Source of the DNA: Candidatus Acidiferrales bacterium
GTDB lineage: Bacteria; Acidobacteriota; Terriglobia; Acidiferrales; UBA7541
Length of the DNA stretch: 10,530 bases
Direction of reading: 5' to 3'
NCBI GenBank assembly: GCA_030044295.1
Contig: JASHWB010000267.1
Location: 1 to 10,530, forward strand
Part shown: piece after piece, positions 6,315 to 10,530 of the stretch
Numbering within the stretch: the first letter of the stretch is position 1
How the letters are laid out: the number at the start of each line of letters is the position of its first letter
The notes under the pieces: generated by a model
What the model was told of the DNA's origin: nothing
What the model saw: the letters and a program-made list of their open reading frames with translations, nothing else
The model's database searches: none
Program-made: the position numbers and the translations under genes

Positions 6315-7214
6315 GTGATCGCTCGAAGTTGCACCGCCAAGGCCGTGATTGGGGCGGCAACGATAGGCGTTGCGCTGGCCATATTTTCGCAGACGGTCGC
6401 GGCAGCCGGACCGTCGCCGCAGGCGCTCAAGGCATTCAATCAGTACGTTGCGCAAGCCGAAGCGCAGATTCAGCAGGAAGAAAGCTCGCAGGACACGTTT
6501 CTCGGGCTCCAAGCCTTCCCCGCGCCTGGCACGGCCGACCTGGAGGAACGCCTCCGTCGCGGCGAAATCGTCGTCACAAGCGGAGGGATCACGCCAGTCG
6601 AAGTTCCGAACGGGCTGATCCACCACTGGGTCGGCTTGGTCTTCATCCCACAGGCGACGATCTCGCAACTCTTCGCGATTCTTCAAAACTACGATCAGAT
6701 GGCGCGTTACTACAGTCCCGATGTGGCCGCCTCGCGCTTATTGAAGCGCCATGGCGACGATTTCCACGTCTCAATGCGGCTGCGCGAGCACAAAGTCATC
6801 ACCGTCATGCTCGATGGAATCTACGACGTTCGATACGGCGAGCTCGATCCCGCGCACCAGTACAGCACCTCGCACAGCATGCAGCTCTTCGAGGTATCGG
6901 ACGACCGGAGTTCCGAAAACGGCCAAGCGAGCGACGGAAGCGATTCGCCCAGCAACGGCATGGATCATGGATTTCTGTGGCGTACCAACGCGTACTGGCG
7001 TTTCGAGCAGGCCGGCGACGGCGTCTTCGTCGAGTTTGAGTCAATTTCCTTGAGCCGCGACGTTCCCACCGGTTGGGGTTGGTTGATCGAGCCGTTTATC
7101 CGCGAAGTTCCGCGCGAGTCACTGGTGTTCACGCTGCGCGCCACGCGAAAGGCCATCCTCGCAAACAGTGAAGCGGAAGAGCCGCAAATCGCTCCTTCGC
7201 GGCATCGCCCGTGA
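6315..7214 (+). CDS. Secreted SRPBCC/START-like protein, conserved hypothetical
   Basis: The 299-residue product starts with a signal peptide: MIARSCTAK, a hydrophobic core at about 10-25, and a likely cleavage near residue 31 (TVAAA). The mature protein is probably periplasmic. Residues about 99-280 look like an SRPBCC/START-type fold, a cavity domain that often binds lipids or other hydrophobic ligands. Visible blocks are NGLIHHWVGLVFIP (99-112), AILQNYDQMARYY (121-133), a strand pair around 149-175, DHGFLWRTNAYWRFE (217-231), and the segment SLSRDVPTGWGWLIEPF (245-261) with PRESLVFTLRATR (266-278) as the closing helix. I recall similar secreted proteins of unknown function in Acidobacteria; this is memory, not a search. 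A Ser/Asp/Gly-rich insert (about 196-215) looks like a flexible loop. It is followed on the same strand by a CDP-alcohol phosphatidyltransferase, compatible with a lipid-related role. Ligand and reaction are unknown. Confidence 0.8.
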   Translation: MIARSCTAKAVIGAATIGVALAIFSQTVAAAGPSPQALKAFNQYVAQAEAQIQQEESSQDTFLGLQAFPAPGTADLEERLRRGEIVVTSGGITPVEVPNGLIHHWVGLVFIPQATISQLFAILQNYDQMARYYSPDVAASRLLKRHGDDFHVSMRLREHKVITVMLDGIYDVRYGELDPAHQYSTSHSMQLFEVSDDRSSENGQASDGSDSPSNGMDHGFLWRTNAYWRFEQAGDGVFVEFESISLSRDVPTGWGWLIEPFIREVPRESLVFTLRATRKAILANSEAEEPQIAPSRHRP

Positions 7215-7240
7215 GCGCAGTGCTCGTGGCAAGGCGCAGG

Positions 7241-7321
7241 TTCGTAGTGGCCGCCTCCAGGCGGGCGCCCTTGCTTTGCCGGTTAGGCGCAGCGTTTGTT
7301 TCAGGCGCGGCCCTACGCGAA
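7241..7321. repeat. Palindromic REP-like intergenic unit
   Basis: The left end (7241-7256, blocks TTCG, TAG, GGCCGC, CT) recurs inverted and with small indels at the right end (7303-7321). Inside, CCGCC-TCCA-GGCGG (7251-7264) is a tight hairpin, and CCTAC/GTAGG (7312-7316, 7323-7327) forms another at the right end, reaching past it. AGGCGC occurs at 7232, 7285 and 7303. This resembles REP or small MITE-like units scattered in acidobacterial genomes. Only one copy is in the window, so repetitiveness is inferred. It sits between the SRPBCC gene and the phosphatidyltransferase and could also shape their shared mRNA. Confidence 0.4.
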
Positions 7322-7334
7322 TGTAGGAGGTTCT

Positions 7335-7341
7335 AAGGAGG
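7335..7341 (+). promoter_or_regulatory. Ribosome binding site fixing the phosphatidyltransferase start
   Basis: AAGGAGG lies eight bases before the ATG at 7350. An in-frame TTG at 7296 would give 18 extra residues encoded across this site and the palindromic element, so the ATG is preferred. A second GGAGG at 7326-7330 is too far away. Confidence 0.75.
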
Positions 7342-7349
7342 AACTCACG

Positions 7350-8051
7350 ATGTCCACGAGCTTGGAATTGCAGCCCGCATCCGCTGCCGAATTTCATAAC
7401 GCCACTCGCGTGCAGCAATCACTAACGGCGAACATCGAACGCAAAGCGCTGCTCTGGCTCGCGCGCCGCACACCCGATCGCATCTCTCCCGACCATCTGA
7501 CGGCGCTTGGATTCGCCGCGCAATTCCTCGCCGGCGCGTCGTTCGCCATGACGCGCTGGAACAAATATGCGCTGCTGCTGGTGATCGCCTGTACTGCTGC
7601 CAATTGGCTGGGCGATAGTCTTGACGGTACTCTCGCCCGTCATCGCGAAAAACTGCGCCCGCGTTACGGCTTTTACGTCGATCACATGGTGGATACGTTC
7701 GGAGCAACCTTCCTTGCGGGCGGCTTGAGTATTTCCGGCTACATGCACTGGCAGATAGCCGCAGCGGTACTCGTCGCCTTTTTAGTGCTCTCGGTTGAGA
7801 CGTACTTGGCGTCTTATACGCTGCACGAATTCAAGCTCTCGCACGGAGTCTTTGGCCCAACGGAACTTCGCATCGTTCTGATCGTCGGAACGATGACGCT
7901 GTTCTTTCACCCATACGCCGCTCTGTTCGGCCGCCAATTCTTGCTATTCGACGTGGGCGGCGCAATCGCCGCGGCAGGAATGCTCTGTATGGCCGTGGTC
8001 GCCGCCATTCGACACACAGCGCGCCTGTACGCAGAAGAGCGCCTGCCGTAA
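7350..8051 (+). CDS. CDP-alcohol phosphatidyltransferase family membrane protein
   Basis: These integral membrane enzymes move a phosphatidyl group (or other substituted phosphate) from a CDP-alcohol to an acceptor hydroxyl, as in phosphatidylglycerol-phosphate, phosphatidylserine or phosphatidylinositol synthesis. The 233-residue product shows the metal-binding signature: D89-x2-D92-G93-x2-A96-R97, G107, D111 and D115 (GDSLDGTLARHRE, then GFYVDHMVD). The interval between Arg97 and Gly107 is nine residues, where the classical motif has eight. Asp111 and Asp115 supply the remaining metal ligands, Asp115 being the usual catalytic base. About six membrane helices follow the expected layout (near 48-66, 70-88, 116-132, 136-156, 172-188, 203-220). 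The N-terminal 30 residues are polar and cytoplasmic. The acceptor cannot be read from sequence. It probably follows the SRPBCC gene in one transcript, 135 bp apart. Confidence 0.88.
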   Translation: MSTSLELQPASAAEFHNATRVQQSLTANIERKALLWLARRTPDRISPDHLTALGFAAQFLAGASFAMTRWNKYALLLVIACTAANWLGDSLDGTLARHREKLRPRYGFYVDHMVDTFGATFLAGGLSISGYMHWQIAAAVLVAFLVLSVETYLASYTLHEFKLSHGVFGPTELRIVLIVGTMTLFFHPYAALFGRQFLLFDVGGAIAAAGMLCMAVVAAIRHTARLYAEERLP

Positions 8052-8337
8052 CGCGCCCCTTGCGGCGTAAAATCTTTGTGTCAACTCTTCGCTTCCTGGC
8101 GGATCTCCGTCCGGGGAGGGGTTGTGTAATGTAGTCCCTTGCACGCTTGCTTTGGCACCCTCTTCGGCCTCTCTAACCTCTGTACTCGAACCTCTATCCC
8201 TAGGAATCCCAATCGGTATAAGAGCGTTTCCAAAAGAGAAATAGACATCCTAACCCTCCTCGTTGTGTAGTGTCGGCCATGGTTGTTGGTCGGGAGGGTG
8301 GCCTCGCTGGCATTTCAAGACATGCAAAAGGTGGTCG

Positions 8338-8352
8338 GGCCGCAAAGCGGCC
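8338..8352. repeat. Perfect short hairpin in the receptor leader
   Basis: GGCCGC, AAA, GCGGCC: a six-base-pair GC stem with a three-base loop, about 90 bases before the receptor start. No U-tract follows, so a role in mRNA stability or control is more likely than termination, if it has any. Confidence 0.4.
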
Positions 8353-8430
8353 GCGCGTTGAGGCGCAGCTAATCTGTGGCGGGCTCTTTTCGTAAGAGTG
8401 TCGCCCGGAACCGCTGAACGCGGAACCATC

Positions 8431-8436
8431 AAAGGG
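8431..8436 (+). promoter_or_regulatory. Ribosome binding site choosing between two ATG codons
   Basis: AAAGGG ends six bases before ATG 8443 and directly abuts the in-frame ATG 8437. The spacing favours 8443, which also gives a normal signal peptide start (MKQRRR). Confidence 0.55.
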
Positions 8437-8442
8437 ATGGAC

Positions 8443-10530
8443 ATGAAGCAACGACGCCGTTGGGGCAAAGTTGGGAGTTTCCTGGGATTCTGCCTGGCAG
8501 CTGTGCTGCTGTGCGTCTCTTTGGCGCATGCGCAATCGGCAGGCACTGGCGCGATCGCCGGTACGGTCACCGATCCTTCGGGAGCCGCCGTCGCGAACGC
8601 GAAAGTGACGCTCACGAGCCTCGCAACCGGCCAGACGCGGACGGCTACCACTGGCCCGAACGGCGACTACCGCTTTTCGCTGCTCCCTCCTGGGACCTAC
8701 AAACTCGACTTCAGCGCGTCAGGATTCAAGACAGCCGCCGTGCCGTCGGTGACGGTCGTCACAACCGAGACCGCAACGGTCAATCAGGCCCTCGAAGTGG
8801 GAGAAGTGACGCAGACTGTGACCGTCGAAAGCAACGCCCAAGTGCTGCAAACGGAGAGCGCAACGCTGGGCAGCACCGTTACCGGGACGCAGATCAACGC
8901 TCTGCCAATGGCCAACGGAAATTACACTGAAATTTTAAGCCTCGCGCCGGGTACCGCTGCGCCGGTCGATAATGCCACCGCCATCGGCAAAGGCACTCAA
9001 GACATCAGCGCGAATGGCGTCGATCCCGGATCGAACAATTTTATGATGGACGGCGTAGCAGTTGACAACATTGCTAATTCCGGCAGCGCGAACGACGGCA
9101 CCATCTACACAGGCATCCCAATTCCAAGCCCCGACGCAATCCAAGAATTTAAGGTTCAGACGTCGGCGTATGACGCGAGTTATGGGCGCAACCCCGGTGC
9201 GATCGTGAACGTTACAACAAGGTCGGGCGGCAACGACTTCCACGGCACGGCATTCGAGTTCTTCCGCAACACCGCGCTGAACGCGAACAATTTTTTCCTG
9301 AAGGAAAGTCAACTAGCGTCTGGCGTTAGCAACAAGCCGCCAGTGTTCGATCAAAACCAATTCGGCGGCACATTCGGTGGGCCCATCAAGAAAAATAAGC
9401 TCTTCTTCTTCTTCAGTTACCGCGGCACGCGATCGAGAAACGCAGCAGCCCCGCAGGGCCAAGCCTTTGGTGAGCAATTGTTTGAGCCGAATCCCATTCC
9501 CGGGGGGCCGCTGATCACAACAATTGATAGTTTCGCGGCTTTAGGGTCGCGCGGAACGTGCCCCAGCCCCGCGGCCCTGCCCGACACGCTGACGGTGTCG
9601 AATTGCGACGCAACAGCTCAAGCCTTTGCGGCCGCCATGGGCATTGCGAACAACAATATCGTCGGCCTCCGATTGTTTCAACTCACCACCGGCAAGAACG
9701 CCGGAGTTCCGACAAATTATTACCTCCTAAGTCCGGCGTCAGATCCGCAGTTCTGTAACGACAGTACCGGCATCTGCAACTTTAATATCCCGTCGATCTA
9801 CACGGAGAACCAATACGTCGCGAATGGCGATTGGGTGATCAACGGCAAACAGACGCTCTCGATGAAGTACTTCTATTCACACAACCCGTACACAACGTTC
9901 CTTGGCCAGGCGGGCGGCGATCTCCCGGGGACGCCGGAAGACATCCTCTTTGGTAATCACGCCGCTCAGTTGAAACTCACATCCCTGGTGAGCAACACCG
10001 TGGTCAACCAGTTTACGGTGGCCTTCCAGCAAAATGTGAATGCGGCAACGGCGGCTGTGCCGTCAGGCGGATGCCCGAATGCCGGCAACCTGACCGGATT
10101 GGAAGGATGCGGCTCTCCCGACCAATTGGGCATGAAGCCACTCGATGCAGGGTTCTATGAGCCGTTCTCGACTATTAACGTGTCTACTGGCTATGGTCTT
10201 TTCGGCGGCCTCTTGCCCGATAAAGGCCCTACCAACCAACTGGAAGCAAGTGAGCAGATTTCATGGCAGCACGGAGCGCACACTATCCGCGCTGGTTTTG
10301 AAAACCAATGGACGAATTGGCCGCTCACTGACCAGGGCTTGCAGCAGGGCCTGATGGAGATTTTTGGTTATAGCTCTTTCCTCGGAACCGGCACAAACGG
10401 ACCAGGTGGTGTCTGGAACTTAGGCTGCTTGTTCTGCGTGAAGGGTACCACCCCGACCGGAAATACTGCGAACATCACCCACTTCTACCAAGACGACAAT
10501 CGCGAGGCGTATATTCAGGACGACTGGAAA
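8443..10530 (+). CDS. Oar-like TonB-dependent receptor with carboxypeptidase-regulatory-like domain, 5' part
   Basis: An outer-membrane TonB-dependent receptor of the large acidobacterial Oar-like type, presumably importing or binding sizeable nutrients with energy from TonB-ExbBD. The frame is open without a stop for 696 residues and leaves the window; family members usually reach 1000-1200. Residues 1-30 are a signal peptide (MKQRRRWGK, hydrophobic core, cleavage after AHA). About 35-115 is a carboxypeptidase-regulatory-like beta-sandwich (GAIAGTVTDPSGAAVANAKV, NGDYRFSLLPPGTYKL, ASGFK). The plug follows at about 120-262, with LPMANGNYTEILSLAPG, NNFMMDGVAVDN and PDAIQEFKVQTS, YGRNPGAIVNVTTRSG. 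The barrel starts near 265 (HGTAFEFFRNTALNANNFF; FGGPIKKNKLFFFFSY). All eight mature cysteines fall in four close pairs: 373/388, 438/445, 544/556 and 662/665. No obvious TonB box was identified at the mature N-terminus. The ligand is unknown. Confidence 0.92.
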   Translation, partial: MKQRRRWGKVGSFLGFCLAAVLLCVSLAHAQSAGTGAIAGTVTDPSGAAVANAKVTLTSLATGQTRTATTGPNGDYRFSLLPPGTYKLDFSASGFKTAAVPSVTVVTTETATVNQALEVGEVTQTVTVESNAQVLQTESATLGSTVTGTQINALPMANGNYTEILSLAPGTAAPVDNATAIGKGTQDISANGVDPGSNNFMMDGVAVDNIANSGSANDGTIYTGIPIPSPDAIQEFKVQTSAYDASYGRNPGAIVNVTTRSGGNDFHGTAFEFFRNTALNANNFFLKESQLASGVSNKPPVFDQNQFGGTFGGPIKKNKLFFFFSYRGTRSRNAAAPQGQAFGEQLFEPNPIPGGPLITTIDSFAALGSRGTCPSPAALPDTLTVSNCDATAQAFAAAMGIANNNIVGLRLFQLTTGKNAGVPTNYYLLSPASDPQFCNDSTGICNFNIPSIYTENQYVANGDWVINGKQTLSMKYFYSHNPYTTFLGQAGGDLPGTPEDILFGNHAAQLKLTSLVSNTVVNQFTVAFQQNVNAATAAVPSGGCPNAGNLTGLEGCGSPDQLGMKPLDAGFYEPFSTINVSTGYGLFGGLLPDKGPTNQLEASEQISWQHGAHTIRAGFENQWTNWPLTDQGLQQGLMEIFGYSSFLGTGTNGPGGVWNLGCLFCVKGTTPTGNTANITHFYQDDNREAYIQDDWK

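Larger units (their letters stand above)
8052..8442. other. 391-bp leader region before the TonB-dependent receptor
   Basis: No credible gene lies here; two minus-strand frames that reach in from the receptor are shadows. A weak promoter candidate is TTGGCA (8152-8157) with TAACCT 16 bases on (8174-8179), which would give a leader of roughly 250 bases. Three possible hairpins follow: ACCCTCC/GGAGGGT (8253-8259 with 8293-8299), the perfect GGCCGC-AAA-GCGGCC (8338-8352), and CTCTT/AAGAG (8384-8398). None is followed by a T-run, so they are not standard terminators. I recognise no known riboswitch class, and no cobalamin box. Confidence 0.5.

Noticed and set aside
6329..7039. 236-codon frame inside the SRPBCC-like gene
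   Set aside because: Arg/Ser-rich shadow; the other frame has a signal peptide, a good ribosome binding site and fold-like blocks.
8338..8352. GC hairpin considered as an intrinsic terminator
   Set aside because: No run of T follows it on either strand, and it lies well away from the end of the preceding gene.
8250..8651. Minus-strand frame reaching from the receptor start into its leader
   Set aside because: It covers the receptor signal peptide and first domain in antisense; no motif or start signal.
9399..9414. TTC triplet run in the receptor (four tandem TTC codons), considered as a phase-variable repeat
   Set aside because: The unit is three bases, so slippage would not shift the frame, and Phe-rich strands at this place are normal for the family.

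Overview
The window looks like chromosomal DNA of an Acidobacteriota (Terriglobia-like) bacterium. The evidence is indirect: an Oar-like TonB-dependent receptor with an N-terminal carboxypeptidase-regulatory-like domain, a winged-helix DNA-binding domain fused to a membrane domain, a secreted SRPBCC-like protein of a type I associate with this phylum, GC-rich coding, and GTG/TTG starts. No RNA gene, CRISPR array, insertion sequence or phage gene is visible.

Left part (1-2854): the 3' part of a ThiF/MoeB-type adenylyltransferase enters from the left edge. It converges on a minus-strand pair: a secreted C45-type Ntn hydrolase (2854 to 1283) and, downstream of it, a small Cys/His-rich protein of unknown function (1200 to 787). 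Both minus-strand genes appear to start with TTG.

Middle (2855-6109): a 260-bp divergent spacer separates the hydrolase from an MFS carrier with the signature of the folate-biopterin (BT1/FBT) family. A cytoplasmic TlpA/peroxiredoxin-like protein with a CPTC motif and a strong ribosome binding site follows. It converges, with only 11 bases between, on a minus-strand gene for a winged-helix regulator fused to a polytopic membrane domain.

Right part (6110-10530): a second divergent spacer leads to a plus-strand pair, a secreted SRPBCC/START-like protein and a CDP-alcohol phosphatidyltransferase. Their 135-bp gap holds a palindromic REP-like unit. After a 391-bp leader with several hairpins, an Oar-like TonB-dependent receptor begins at 8443 and stays open to the right edge (696 residues visible).

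No single established pathway joins these genes. The most suggestive combinations are (i) the C45 hydrolase divergent from a BT1-type carrier, (ii) the secreted START-like protein next to a phospholipid synthase, (iii) the membrane-embedded winged-helix regulator, and (iv) the receptor whose eight mature cysteines all lie in four close pairs. I do not see a clearly new defence, mobile or biosynthetic system; these are modest leads.
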